A DNA stretch of 64,000 nucleotides from Primula veris (GCA_963682055.1 OY821741.1:379501-443500), one strand, 5' to 3'. Shown: positions 12,901 to 28,075, counted from the stretch's first letter. The notes: generated by a model from the sequence alone, not told the origin. A program made the numbers and translations.

Positions 12901-13926
12901 CAACCTGCAAACGTTTCATTGACTTCTAAGTCAAATATTTGATCACAAAGATTATGATAAATTCTATGTATATACAAGATCAGTAACATTTCTTTAAAAG
13001 TATCGATTTATTTTTTTGACAAAAGAGTTTGTTTTTCATCTAATTTGCCGTTATCACTACTCGATGGTATATAATAGTCATGAAGAATAAAAAATGTATT
13101 GCGTTCTCCACTCAAATTCATATACATGTGTGCAACAAACAAACTCAATAGACATTCATATTTTGTAAGCAAGATCAAATTTTTAACTAAGATAATTAGG
13201 AATTTTTCATAGATTATACTTTTCAAATGAATAAATTTAGCCAAAGTGAACTAGGTAGGGAAGTAACGACATCAACCCCCTACTTATTAAAAGCGCTTAT
13301 ATGTCAACTTGAATCTTAAACTTAAATTTGTACAATTTAAAAATGGCACCTGTAGGTCTGCTTTTTTGCAGATTTGAAGCAAAAAAAAACTGGATTCTTT
13401 TTCGAGTTTCCGAAGAAAAAACACTTGGTGAAGTATATATGAAGCAAAATAAAAAACAAAAAAAAACTTATAAGCTCCATCCAAACAAGACCTCATAAAC
13501 AAAACACATATACAAAACTATAGATGATCATCATTACATATTGATCATCTCCTCATTGGTTTATAACAAAAAACTACACAAAATGGGGTGGATAGTAAAA
13601 ACTAAAAACCATAAAAGTAAAAGCCTATTGACAAAACCACATTGAATTGTGTGGATAGTAAAACCCAAAAAACACATTGAATATTTACATTAAGTAGAGG
13701 TGGATAAATAAAATTAAAAACCCTCTTAAAACCTACATTAAATCTGATTACATCAAGTTGGTGGGATAATAAAATAAAATAAAATAAAAAAAACCACAAA
13801 ATAAACCTGAATAAAACCCATTGAGCTAGTTTCTTCTTTATTGAAAATAAAAAAGATAAAAAACAAAAAGGAGATAATAAATAAGATTGTTTGGAGGGTG
13901 AGTACCTGGGGAGAAGACTGAGACAT
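6969..13926 (-). CDS. TDP1: Tyrosyl-DNA phosphodiesterase 1 with N-terminal FHA domain
   Basis: Sixteen exons, minus strand: 13926-13906, 12904-12725, 12178-11897, 11808-11665, 11425-11365, 11106-11030, 10657-10400, 10310-10221, 9477-9343, 9175-9026, 8751-8648, 8336-8283, 8152-8062, 7645-7568, 7313-7163, 7066-6969. All introns are GT-AG, phases agree, and the sum is 1974 nt (657 aa). Exon 1 encodes only seven residues (MSQSSPQ) and is followed by a ~1-kb intron. Residues about 8-110 are FHA-like (VGRN, then DKRLSRKH). The catalytic domain carries both HKD-type motifs of the phospholipase D superfamily: H277-S-K279 and H506-I-K508, plus [12 protein letters not shown] and the C-terminal PWSWDR. 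TDP1 hydrolyses the 3'-phosphotyrosyl bond of stalled topoisomerase I-DNA complexes in the nucleus. Both catalytic motifs are intact and no frameshift is seen, so it should be functional. Confidence 0.95.
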
Positions 13927-14530
13927 TCAATCTAATATATATAAATTATTTACAGAAACTAAAACTGTTTTTTTTTTTTGTTATAAGAACCAAAACTAGG
14001 AGTATTCTTTTCTATAACAACTTAAAACTATTTATTTTTATTTTATTATTGTAACTTTTGCAAGTGCTGATTTTGTTGGATAGATACACGTGGAAGACAA
14101 GACACTTTTACTATGTATGTATGTACTTTTATGTCTCTTATCTACTCATTTTTTTATAAATAAATAAATCTACTCATTTTTTATCTACTTTTTGCTTATG
14201 TAACGTTTGAGACTTGGATCTGTTTTTTTTCTTTTTTTAGGCAAATGTTTTTTTGTTACAGGAAAAAGATTTACTTACTATAAATAATTTACTGAAAAGA
14301 CTGTGCATGCTCGTAAGTTATTTTCCCCTATAAAATTGGGCTAAATTTGGTAATATCATAAACAAATTATTATTTTTTCATTTTTAAATAGTACGTACAC
14401 GTGGAACACACTGTTACTATGTACTTTTATGTTACGTTTTAAGTCTTGGATTTGTTTTTTTTCTTTTTTAGGCAATGTTTTAATTATTACAGGAAACAAA
14501 AATATACTAGTGTACTATAAATAGACAAAA
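13927..14530. other. TDP1 upstream region with degenerate direct repeats
   Basis: This is the presumed TDP1 promoter side. Two related blocks, about 14080-14340 and 14395-14520, share ACACGTGGAA..AC, ACTATGTA.TTTTATG, then TTTTTTCTTTTTTAGGCAA and TTACAGGAAA. They look like an old, diverged duplication adjoining the tandem array at 14531. No gene. Confidence 0.55.
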
Positions 14531-15470
14531 GTTACTAGAATATTGTGTTTTTAACTTGTCTTACTTTATGCTAAGTAATTGGGCAGAGTTTACAAAACAT
14601 ATCCGGAACGATCAAATATTCATGTAATTAGCACTATTTTTTGTTACTTGTTGGTTCATAAGATTATGAGTACAATACTTGATATTGGTCCCTTATTTAC
14701 TAGTATAACGAGAAAAAAAATGTTACTTAAAAGATTGTGTTCTTAACTTGTTTCCCTTATAGTAAGAAGTAATTGGGCAGAATTTACCAAACATGTCCGG
14801 AATGATCATATATTCATATAATTTGCACTATTTTTTTGTTACTAGTTGGTTCATAAGATTATGAGTACAATACTTGATATTGATCCCTTATTTACTACTA
14901 TAACGAGAAAAAAAATGTTACTGAAAATATTGTGTTCTTAACTTGTTTTCCCTTGTAGTAAAGAGTAATTGGGGCAGAATTTACAAAACATGTCCGGAAC
15001 GATCATATATTCATATAATTTGCACTAATTTTTGTTACTAGTTGGTTCATAAGATTATGAGTACAATACTTGATATTGGTCCCTTATTTATTACTATAAA
15101 GAGAAAAAAAATGTTACTGAAAAAATTGTGTTCTTAACTTGTTTTCCCTTATAGTAAGAGTAATTGGACAGAATTTACAAAACATGTCCGGAACGATCAT
15201 ATATTCATATAATTTGCACTAATTTTTGTTACTAGTTGGTTCATAAGATTATGAGTACAATACTTGATATTGGTCCCTTATTTATTACTATAAAGAGAAA
15301 AAAAATGTTACTGAAAAAATTGTGTTCTTAACTTGTTTTCGTAAGTAATTGGACAGAATTTACAAAACATGTCCGGAACGATCATATATTCATATAATTA
15401 GCACTATTTTTTGTTATTGGTTGGTTCATAAGATTATGATCACAATGCTTGATATTGATCCCTTATAAAA
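14531..15470. repeat. Tandem array, five copies of a ~195-bp unit
   Basis: Units begin at the motif GTTACT(T/G)A about 14531, 14722, 14917, 15113 and 15307, spacing 191-196 bp; the last unit is shorter. Each contains TTGTGTTCTTAACTTG, ATTTACAAAACATGTCCGGA, TTGGTTCATAAGATTATGA and GAGAAAAAAAATGTTACT. Copies 3 and 4 are the most alike and copy 1 the most diverged, as in an array grown by unequal exchange. No ORF is shared by the units. It is a small minisatellite, not visibly part of a transposon. Confidence 0.93.
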
Positions 15471-15719
15471 TTGGGTGTAAATTTCGTATAAGTGAACAGA
15501 TTATTATTTGTTCATTTTTAAATGACCATCATAAAATCTTTATAGTATATTTCGATAAGTATGAGCATAATTTTTTGTTACGTTTGTGACTCCTAACTAA
15601 TTCTGAGATTGAAATAAATCACCTTACATAATAAGATTAGCATATATAATACTATTATAAATCTACGATTGGATATTTAATTTTAATATATATAAAGTGT
15701 GTGAAATATAAAAAAAAGT

Positions 15720-15766
15720 GCGGGGATAGCTCAGTGCGGTCATGTGTTCGATCCACCTTCACCGCA
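15720..15766 (+). pseudogene. tRNA-Phe relic lacking the anticodon arm
   Basis: The 5' part GCGGGGATAGCTCAGT matches the acceptor strand and D-arm start of plant nuclear tRNA-Phe. The 3' part GGTC..GTGTTCGATCCA, then TTCACCGCA, matches its T arm and 3' acceptor strand. The D-stem return, whole anticodon arm and most of the variable region are missing, leaving 47 nt instead of 73. It cannot decode. The acceptor stem is extended by flanking sequence: AAAAAGTGCGG on the left pairs with CCGCACTTTTT on the right. Confidence 0.7.
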
Positions 15767-17826
15767 CTTTTTCTACTTTTTTATTTTTATTATAATTTTA
15801 TTTTAAATATTTTTTAGGATTTTTATTTTCTACAATATATATTAATATATATGAAGAGGGTTATTATGTTTGCACAAAATTGAACCTGGTTTCATCCTTT
15901 TCATACTCTCTTTAAAACGGACTGCAATATAGTTTTGTAATATCTCTGTTGATTTTTCTAGCTTGCCTGGTATAATTATAAACATTGTTATATTATTATA
16001 TGAAAAGCAACTCTTTTTGCATCAATCGATATATAATTGTACCGCTTGTGGTGGCACTGAATAAGCACATAGTACCGTGCATGAAATATCAAGTAGCAGA
16101 TACTGAAATACGAAAATAACTCACCATGGAGCTTGATTCTTCAACGTTTACATCGAAAATAGACTTCGGTACCATCAATCTTATTTATTTCTCCAATTCA
16201 TGATATACATTTATAACTCGCAACCAGCAAAAGGGGATGAAGTTCATTGCGGTATCCTAGTAGATCTGCTCCTTGATTCATTTGATCGTTTTTTTTTACT
16301 ATCTCAGATACAAATTGAACTCATTCATTTGATTGTTCATTGGAAGCAACTTCATCGTAAATATCTAGACCATTGGGTAAAAAAAACCCGGTTGTAATGG
16401 CGTTGGTGAAAAGAACGAGGGACAATTAAGAATCAATGAAATCGTAGCGATATATAGTTGGATCAACCCACAAATTTTCTCAATCTCAACAAATTTGCTT
16501 TTTTCTAAGAGATGCAATCGAACAAGCCATACGAAACACTGGCCAGAAGTTCAGGACGGGACGTTCTAAATTTTGGTACTATACAAATCTAAGAAGGGTT
16601 ATCTAAATTTAACTTGTCACAGGAGGAAGGAGTTGTAAGTCTCTCCACTAGGGTATCCAAATTTGTGAGAATTGTCGATGCAGTGCGTATTCTCCGCTGC
16701 AATGGTTCACAGTAATGTTAGCAGAAGATTAAAAATACCGTTAGCACTGTAATTTCCACATATAATAAATGAACTAAATACTAAAAATATGACGACGAGG
16801 TTTTTAAATACCAAATGAGACTGGCGATGATGGAATAACACTGACTAGCGGTAGCACGCTTGCATGGTGGCGGCGACTCGACCACAATATCACTATCTAT
16901 AGATATCATCCATTCCATTTTAGTTTGATGTGTTTATATATAGCAGCCATAGTATAGCTACTACATTTGATTATTAAATATATTTTCTGGTAAGTTTTTG
17001 ATAAAAGAAATATATAATTCATATCCAAGTATCATCAAGGTTAGTGTATAATTAACTTGTTCACTTAATTAGTAATACATATACATGTAAATATTAGAGC
17101 ATTTTTATCAGGTTAACATGGCATTAATTAAAGTTATATATAATAGTAGGCCGCCACAAAACATTAATAGCTCTACCAATTAATTAAAAGTCCAATATTC
17201 GTACTCTCACTCAACAAAATATCGTATTTGAATTCCTTGCCACCTCCACAAGGTCAGTCTATATATTGAATATTTCAATTTATATATATAATTGGACTTT
17301 GCTATAATTCAAGTATTCAACGATTGGACATTTAGAATTAGAGGTAACAAAATTAAAGTATTCACAAATATTACTATATCGTTTAATTTGGCGTCGCATC
17401 TATGTATGCTGAGATTGAAATGGCCGGAAATATGCGAACCAATGTATCCGTGGAACGTTGTACGAAAAACTACAGAAAAACACTACGGAAAACTAAGAAT
17501 TGTTAATACAAGTTTATTTAACTTGTGTTTCCAATTATATTAATTAATACTTCAATTTGAATTCTATATTTCCAATACTTGGATCGTTTAAAAGTTGTTT
17601 ATGGCTTATTCAGTTATTTGTATGAGCTAGTACATAATATCATTAATAAAAATATAAAATATTTGACCTTCATATATTTCAACATTAAAAATAAATCTCA
17701 CGACGAGTTAATTACAACTTCGGCTCAAATTATGTCAATCTGGTTATGGACATAATTTGTTGGGTAGTTCGATAAGGGCCCATTATTAATAAATATCTGC
17801 TGACTAATATAAATACATATTGCGAA
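15767..17826. other. Intergenic, no gene supported
   Basis: About 2 kb of AT-rich DNA. Several short ORFs occur (for example 16200-16397 and 17292-17543) but none has a recognisable domain, signal or splice structure. I cannot assign anything. Confidence 0.6.
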
Positions 17827-18232
17827 AAACTAACGTGTGTATCCGGGCCACATGTTACTAACATAATTTATTTTATATATTTTTATATTATAGAAACAAA
17901 CTGGTTTAATATTAATTGCATTATATCTTGTAACATATGGTGCATTAAATATATTTTTTTTAATTAATATTATGTTTCGACAAATAAAATATATTAAAAT
18001 CCTTAATTTTTTTAATATTTTTAATTAATAATTAACTTAAGGGTGGTCTCAACTATAGTTATTTAATATTATATTTAAGTTTTTATTGTGTTCGAATGTT
18101 CCGTTAAATATAATATATTAAAATTATTAAATTTTTTTAATAATTTTAATTAATATTTAAATTTAGGTTAGTCTCAACTAGAGTTCTATAATATTATATT
18201 TGAGCTTTTATTTTGTTGTAAATTTAGTTTTA
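17827..18232 (+). repeat. Dispersed AT-rich repeat, copy B
   Basis: Inverted partner of 2880-3182. The left part (CGTGTGTATCCGGGCCACAT, then ATTATATCTTGTAACATATG) matches copy A closely. The right part carries a local duplication: GGT..GTCTCAACTA.AGTT..T followed by AATATTATATTTGAG/AAG occurs at about 18045 and again at about 18170, while copy A has it once. No coding capacity. Confidence 0.6.
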
Positions 18233-18369
18233 ATTTTCAAAATTATAATTACACTATTTGTTAAAATTCAGAATCTATTAGCAATAAATATGATTGTTTT
18301 CTACACATTGTTACATTAAATGCTATTATTATTATGTACATGCTTGTTATCATATTAGTTGTATCTTAA

Positions 18370-18385
18370 CACGTGTTAGCGAAAC

Positions 18386-18424
<39 letters not shown>
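18370..18424. repeat. (TA)n microsatellite
   Basis: Almost uninterrupted TA with one CA near the middle. Confidence 0.9.
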
Positions 18425-18567
18425 TGGTGGGAAATGTTATATGAACATCATGAAAAACACCCAACTAGACACTTTTTCGTAAAAACGCTCCAAATCAAGA
18501 TTTGGTTAATGCAAATCTCAATGGTTTCACCACGGGAACACAAATATGCGTCTTGTTTTTTTTTTTT

Positions 18568-18646
18568 CCGAGATGTATAATGACATGTTTCGAAATTATG
18601 GTAAAATTTAAAAATTCAAAACATGTCATTATACATCTCAGGGAAA
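18568..18646. repeat. Inverted repeat (21-bp stem hairpin)
   Basis: GAGATGTATAATGACATGTT on the left pairs with AACATGTCATTATACATCTC on the right across a ~28-nt AT-rich loop. A 29-bp unit (GACGTGATGTATCACTCATT plus ATTAGGGTT) follows immediately in two tandem copies at about 18655-18711. Probably a small fold-back relic; no ORF. Confidence 0.8.
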
Positions 18647-18704
18647 AAATTAAGACGTGATGTATCACTCATTATTAGGGTTGACGTGATGTATCACTCA
18701 TTAT

Positions 18705-19497
18705 TAGGGTTGTAAATGAGATGAGTTGTTCGTGGAATCGTTAGTGTTCGACTAGGGTAAGTTTCGGTTCATGTTCGTTCATTTATAAACGAACATGATA
18801 ATGAACAATAATAGAGCGTTCGTCTATTAATTAAACTGAACATGAACATGAACATGAACATAACTATGTTCGTTTCGTTTAAACTCGTGTTCGTGTAATT
18901 ATATATAAAATTTGATAAAATCAAAAAATTAAATCATGTAACAAAAACTAGTCAGTATTACTACAAATTAATAAACCTATTTACACCACAATAATAATAT
19001 TAATGATATGTTTGTATTATTTCAAACTTATTAAGGTAATTTATATTATGATACTATAAATATAGATACCGATTTTATTGTTAATTCCTCGACTCATTAA
19101 AGTAATTAATTATACATATGTAAAAAATAATTTATGCATTAATAGAATATATAAACTTAAAGCTAAGAAAAAAATATGTTATAATGTCAAATAGATTAAT
19201 TAACTAACGTTTTATTTATTTGTAGACAAGTTTATCATAGTAAAGTAAGTAAACAATATAATAATAAAGATAAAATTATAATATATTCCAAAAAGAAAGG
19301 AAAAAAGTACTATTTTTAAATTATTAAATGTTTTGAATGAAAATGGACGTTCACGAACAACTCGTGATCGGCTCGTCAAATTTTTGGTTCATGCTCGTCA
19401 AATGATCGTTCGTATTTAAATGAACAAGTGTTTCAGTTGATAAATATGAACATAAAAAGATTCTTGTTCGACCCGTTTCAATTTATTTACATCCATA
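18705..19497. mobile_element. hAT-type non-autonomous element
   Basis: The termini are TAGGGTTGTAAATGAG and, inverted at the right, TATGGATGTAAATAAA: imperfect inverted repeats sharing GG.TGTAAAT. Flanking sequence is an exact 8-bp direct duplication, CTCATTAT, at 18697-18704 and 19498-19505, the TSD size of the hAT superfamily. The interior (793 bp in all) is rich in GTTCGTT/AACGAAC and GAACAT motifs towards both ends, as in hAT subterminal regions, and has no transposase. The TSD and left end overlap a local 29-bp tandem duplication. Confidence 0.82.
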
Positions 19498-19585
19498 CTC
19501 ATTATTCACTAATATATAAATGTTGATTTTATTACGGAGTACAATTGTATTTCTATCTTTCTCCAATAAACATTCAGGTAAGTAA

Positions 19586-19772
19586 CACTACAAAATAATG
19601 TTTGATTTAGTGAGAGTCAAAAATTGTCACAAGCCTATCACAAATTGACTAAACTGTCACAAAGCCGTAACAAATTGATTAAATTGTCACAAAACCGTCA
19701 CAAAAACCGTCGTTAATAAGCTCGTAACAAAAAATACCGTCACTAATTATTTGAGTATTTTTTTTTGCAGTG
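19586..19772. mobile_element. Miniature CACTA-like element (187 bp)
   Basis: It starts CACTACAAAATAATG and ends, inverted, CACTGCAAAAAAAAATAC, giving a ~10-bp imperfect terminal repeat. It is flanked by a 3-bp direct repeat TAA (19583-19585 and 19773-19775). The interior is built from repeated TGTCACAAA / CCGTCAC motifs, typical of subterminal repeats. No coding capacity. The short terminal match makes the superfamily call less firm than for the element at 293. Confidence 0.65.
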
Positions 19773-20219
19773 TAAATTGTAAATACCTAATTTGTACCAA
19801 CAAGTGAGTTTTTACTTACGGTGAAAACTAAAAACCATTTTTAGGAGACCTGAAAATTAACATGAATTTTTCCTTTGGAAAAAAAAAAAGTTGTGTTCCA
19901 AATGTTGAACTTTGAATTACGAAAATTAGAAGCTAGGATAGGAGTTGGCAGGAGAGCTTTTATATTCATTCTCTGTTGAAAAGTCAATAATTTCACCTCA
20001 TATGGTCATATTTCATGTGCTCAAATCATTTACAATATCTATTTTACTTGTAAGTACAAGACTCTACCATTAATTCTTTCTTATGACTCATTTTTTTTTT
20101 GTTTTTTTTTTCTTAAATATAAATGGTTGTGGAAATTAATTAATTTATCTATAAAAGATTACATGATGTTGCTCATCCTTCTCCAACTCACTAGCTAATT
20201 CATTTTATTGGCAATAAAC

Positions 20220-24330
<4,111 letters not shown>

Positions 24331-24520
24331 ATCTTTGATGTTCTTGTTGAATATATATACTAGAAACTTTTACTAATGAAAATTAGTTAGTAGCAGAGCA
24401 AAATAGTACCATGATTTGAAGAAAAACAAATATATTAATTTCAATTCTCTTGCAAGCACTATGTACATTTTTTTTTTGATAGGCATGGAACCGTCCTACA
24501 CAGGACTTCGTAAAAGAAAT

Positions 24521-24604
24521 AAGTAATCGCTTTTATCATTTTATGTTACAAATCAGTGTTAGAAGTAATCGCTTTTATCATTTTATGTTACAAATCAGTG
24601 TTAA
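24521..24604. repeat. 42-bp tandem duplication
   Basis: Two adjacent, essentially identical copies of AAGTAATCGCTTTTATCATT plus TTATGTTACAAATCAGTGTT, just downstream of CRK A. The rest of 24331-25700 is AT-rich intergenic sequence without a supported gene. Confidence 0.92.
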
Positions 24605-25101
24605 TAGTATGCATGTTGCCTTGAGCTCAAATTAGCTAAATAGTAAACCAAAGTGCTTCATTTCAAAATCAACATAGTCTATCAAAGTGCATACATCTTT
24701 CAACTTGTTTGAAAAATGGATAACAGGTTTAGACAATTTCTATAAAAATACTACAAAGCCCAATTTAATATTACAATTACCATGTACTTAATTATGTCTA
24801 GAAGTGTTACAAGATTTTCCTAAGACAAATTTTAGATTAATGTACATCATCTATACAAGCCAGAGAGAGAATGTACATAATGGAATGGATTTTACCGCCC
24901 TGGAAAAATTTAGGGTTTTCCCAGGCAGCATAATCCAGTGTATTTTTAATTTTGTTTTTTCAAAAAATGTAATTTTGTATGTTATATTTTGGGGTTTATT
25001 ATTATGTGTTAGGGTTTTATTTTGGGATTCATTGATATGTGTTAGAGTTTTAGAATGTGTTAGGGTTAAATTACATTATTTAAAAAAAAAAAAAAAACCA
25101 A

Positions 25102-25164
25102 CATTTTTGCTGCCCGAAAAAATTCAGGCAGGCTGCCCTGAATTTTTTCAGGGCAGCAAAAATG
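25102..25164. repeat. Near-perfect ~30-bp inverted repeat
   Basis: CATTTTTGCTGCCC followed by GAAAAAATTCAGGCAG pairs with CTGCCCTGAATTTTTTCAGG plus GCAGCAAAAATG, with one central base and two 1-nt gaps. A weaker, related palindrome (GCCCTGGAAAAA...TTTTCCCAGGC) lies at about 24897-24928. It may be a small fold-back element of about 270 bp; no TSD identified. Confidence 0.8.
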
Positions 25165-25761
25165 CATCCGTACATAATACCAATATTTTAAATAGTGTTA
25201 TCGTTAGCGTAGCGTTTTTTCGAGAAAAACACTAAAAGTGTAAATAGCGTTGCTAAATAGCGGTTTGCGTTATATTTTTTTTTACCTAAATATATATAAA
25301 TATAGCACTAATTCAGAACATATAATAAAAGCTAACTGAATATATATACAAATTTGTAACTAATAATTAAAAAGTGAATGTAGTTGAGATGTTAGAGCAT
25401 TTACTTTGTTTGCAAGTGTTTTTGGGTTCGATTCTCTTTAGCTTATAATAATTTCATTATAAATTTGACTAATAAAATAAAAATTGAATTGCATCCATTA
25501 TTTACGCTACACAGTTCACTATTTCGCCCTATTAATCTCTATAGCACTAATTTAACGATTTTACATTCAAATAATAACGGTTTATCAGAAAGAAATAAAA
25601 CGCTATTTGTCGATTATAGCTTGGTTTTTAAAACAATCAATAATAGTAAGAATTTGCTGCAAAAAAAAGTTCAGAATCATGCCTCTTGAAAATATCCCAC
25701 ACGTCAACAAATCACTATGGCAAATAAGATTAGTCTGATCTATTATGTCAAGCAAACGGTC

Positions 25762-25916
25762 CACGTGTCAAACAACAATTGGTTAAAGTAATATCCAAAT
25801 TATCCAAGGAGGAAAAATCAAGATAAGGTGTCACCCTACAATCACACAAAATTTAAATAAAAATATGGCACACATTAGACCCTTTATTTGTTTCAAGACA
25901 TTAAACAAAGATAAGT
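25762..25916 (+). promoter_or_regulatory. Light-responsive motif cluster upstream of PsbQ
   Basis: A G-box core CACGTG (25762-25767, in CCACGTGTCA) and GATAAG I-box motifs (25822-25827 and 25911-25916) lie within 185 bp of the PsbQ ATG, with a TTTAAATAAAAATA stretch near 25852 that could serve as TATA region. G-box plus I-box is the classical pairing in promoters of photosynthesis nuclear genes. Motifs are seen; the role is inferred. Confidence 0.55.
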
Positions 25917-25942
25917 TTAATACTAATAATAAATAAAAAATA

Positions 25943-27396
25943 ATGGTTCATGCTATGGCATCAATGACTGGCTTACGTGGCTCATCTCAAGGTGTGTTGG
26001 AAGGTAGTCTCCATCTCAGCACCTCGAGTCGTTTGGCTGGATCAGGGTTCACTAGGTTTGGTGTGGCTCGACCCAATGTCACAGTTAGATCCCAACAGAG
26101 TGGCTCTTCTGAGACCGAGACGAGTCGCAGAGCTGTTTTAGGGTTTGTTGCAGCTGGGATTGGTTCCGGAACCTTTGTTCAAGCTGTGTTCGCCGAAGCC
26201 AGTCCCATCAAGATCGGTCCGCCTCCGCCACCCTCTGGAGGATTGCGTAAGTTTTTATAATCTCTTCTATATAATACGTAGATTAATGTTACAAGTCATG
26301 TGGTGTCCTAATCACATAAACATGGAAATTACAACTCTAATAAAATAAATCAGGAAACTGCAGTTTTTTGAGCCTCTATTGAGTTAGATGGATTTTCTAG
26401 TTTATCTAACTTAAGAGAAAGGACAACCATGAATATACATAAAATACTTTATAAATGGTAAAACATACTAAATGCTAAAAACTGTAAAACATAGACAATC
26501 AAGTTAAACAATACTAAAGTTATATTATGGTCCATGGAGTGTTGTTCAACTATCAGTTTTGTCTCTTTCCTTCCATTCTAGAATGGAAATTACGCTAAAC
26601 GTTGATGACAACAAATACTATCTCTATGTGTAGCCGGAACATTGAACTCGGACGAGGCTAGGGACCTTGACCTACCACTTAAGAACCGGTTCTTCTTGCA
26701 GACTCTTTCTCCGGCAGCTGCTGCGGTGAGGGCAAAAGAGTCGGCACAGGACATTGTCAACGTGAAGGAATTTATTGACAAGAAGGCTTGGCCCTATGTC
26801 CAAAACGACCTCCGTTCTAAGGCTGGGTATTTGAGGTTCGATTTGAACACCGTTATTTCCTCTAAGCCCAAGGACGAGAAGGTCGCCTTGAAGGCCCTCA
26901 CCGGAAAGCTCTTTCAAGATCTCGACAATGTGAGTAAAGTTAGTTATCCATATATTTTGAAAGATCATTTTCTCATACCAAACGTACATATTATCGAAAA
27001 TGCATACTCTTTTTCTAGACTAATGCTAGTCGCTATATTCTTTCTTTCCGAATGATTTTGTCATTGATATTTTTGGTGTGATTAAAATCCTTAAAAAAGT
27101 ACAATATAATCAAGTAATAAACTACCTGGATTGATACCTAGCATCTGATCGAAACACTTAAAACTGGAGAATTATTCTCAAGACGTAACCGTTACTCCAT
27201 CATTTAACGTGTCGCAGTTGAAGTTATAATAGTTAGTTAGATAAGTAAGTACTTAATTAACATGTGTTTCGCCGTGTTAATATTTTATTTTGTTATTCAG
27301 TTGGACTACGCAGCAAAGATTAAAAGCAGCACTGATGCAGAGAAGTACTACGCTATCGCAGTGACGAGTCTAAAAGATGTTCTCGCCAATGTTTAA
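25943..27396 (+). CDS. PSBQ: Photosystem II extrinsic protein PsbQ (OEE3, 16 kDa)
   Basis: Three exons: 25943-26246, 26634-26929, 27301-27396; 696 nt, 231 aa, phases agree. Residues 1-84 are a bipartite transit peptide: a Ser/Arg-rich stromal part, then a twin-arginine motif (S-R62-R63-A-V-L), a hydrophobic core and an AVFA cleavage site, so thylakoid-lumen delivery by the Tat route is expected. The mature ~147-residue protein begins [13 protein letters not shown], the proline-rich N terminus of PsbQ, followed by the four-helix bundle ([45 protein letters not shown]). It binds the lumenal face of PSII and stabilises Ca2+/Cl- retention at the oxygen-evolving centre. No defects. It is unrelated to the flanking CRK genes. 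Confidence 0.96.
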
Positions 27397-28075
27397 TGTA
27401 TACTTAATGGAAATGTATTATGATTTAAGTTATCATATGAATCATTGGTTCTAAAGCGGAAACTGTAACCGATTGTGTGATCAATGAAGGTGTCTGGAAT
27501 TCATGAGTTATTCCATGGCAAAAGTATTGCAAATCATGTAAAATTTTATAATTTTTTACACACCCTTCTGTTTTAAAACAACGTTTATTCTTAAATAATG
27601 GAAATATTTTAAGAAATAACTAGAAAACAATCAATTGTCGCCGTTTCCATGTCCATCCAGATCATTCTCGTTCAATCAAACAAGTTGCTAAATAAATATC
27701 TACCAACCTCAGTGTGAACGTTTGATTGCATTAAGCGATTTTTTGTTGCTTTTTTTTGTTGCACTCTGCTAACAGATGAAGAATTGTTATTCGTTTTTTA
27801 ACAAGAAAACACAGGCAATTTTAAGTTGAATAAGCTAAGAAACATCAGAAAAACCAACAAATTTGCTTCAAGGTTTCAACCAACAAGTATCTCATTTCTG
27901 TGAATAAAAACACTCAAAAGAAGGCAATTAATAACAAATCAGCAATCAGGACATCGAGATTCGAGGCTCAATGAGTAACAACTAGCATCTGACAGTACGT
28001 GAAATAGAAATCCAGATAGTGAAAGTCTAGGCTGTTAAATAGGATTTCTATCCATCAGAACTTTTTGAACTTAAG
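27397..28075. other. Intergenic between convergent genes, no gene seen
   Basis: About 680 bp of AT-rich sequence holding the 3' UTRs of PsbQ (plus) and the DUF1218 gene (minus). No repeat or ORF of note. Confidence 0.7.

Noticed and set aside
14531..15470. CRISPR-like array
   Set aside because: The ~195-bp units are contiguous without unique spacers; this is an ordinary tandem repeat in a plant genome.
15720..15766. Functional tRNA-Phe gene
   Set aside because: The anticodon arm is missing and the sequence is only 47 nt.
16200..16397. 65-aa ORF as a small gene
   Set aside because: No domain, signal peptide, splice context or codon pattern supports it.
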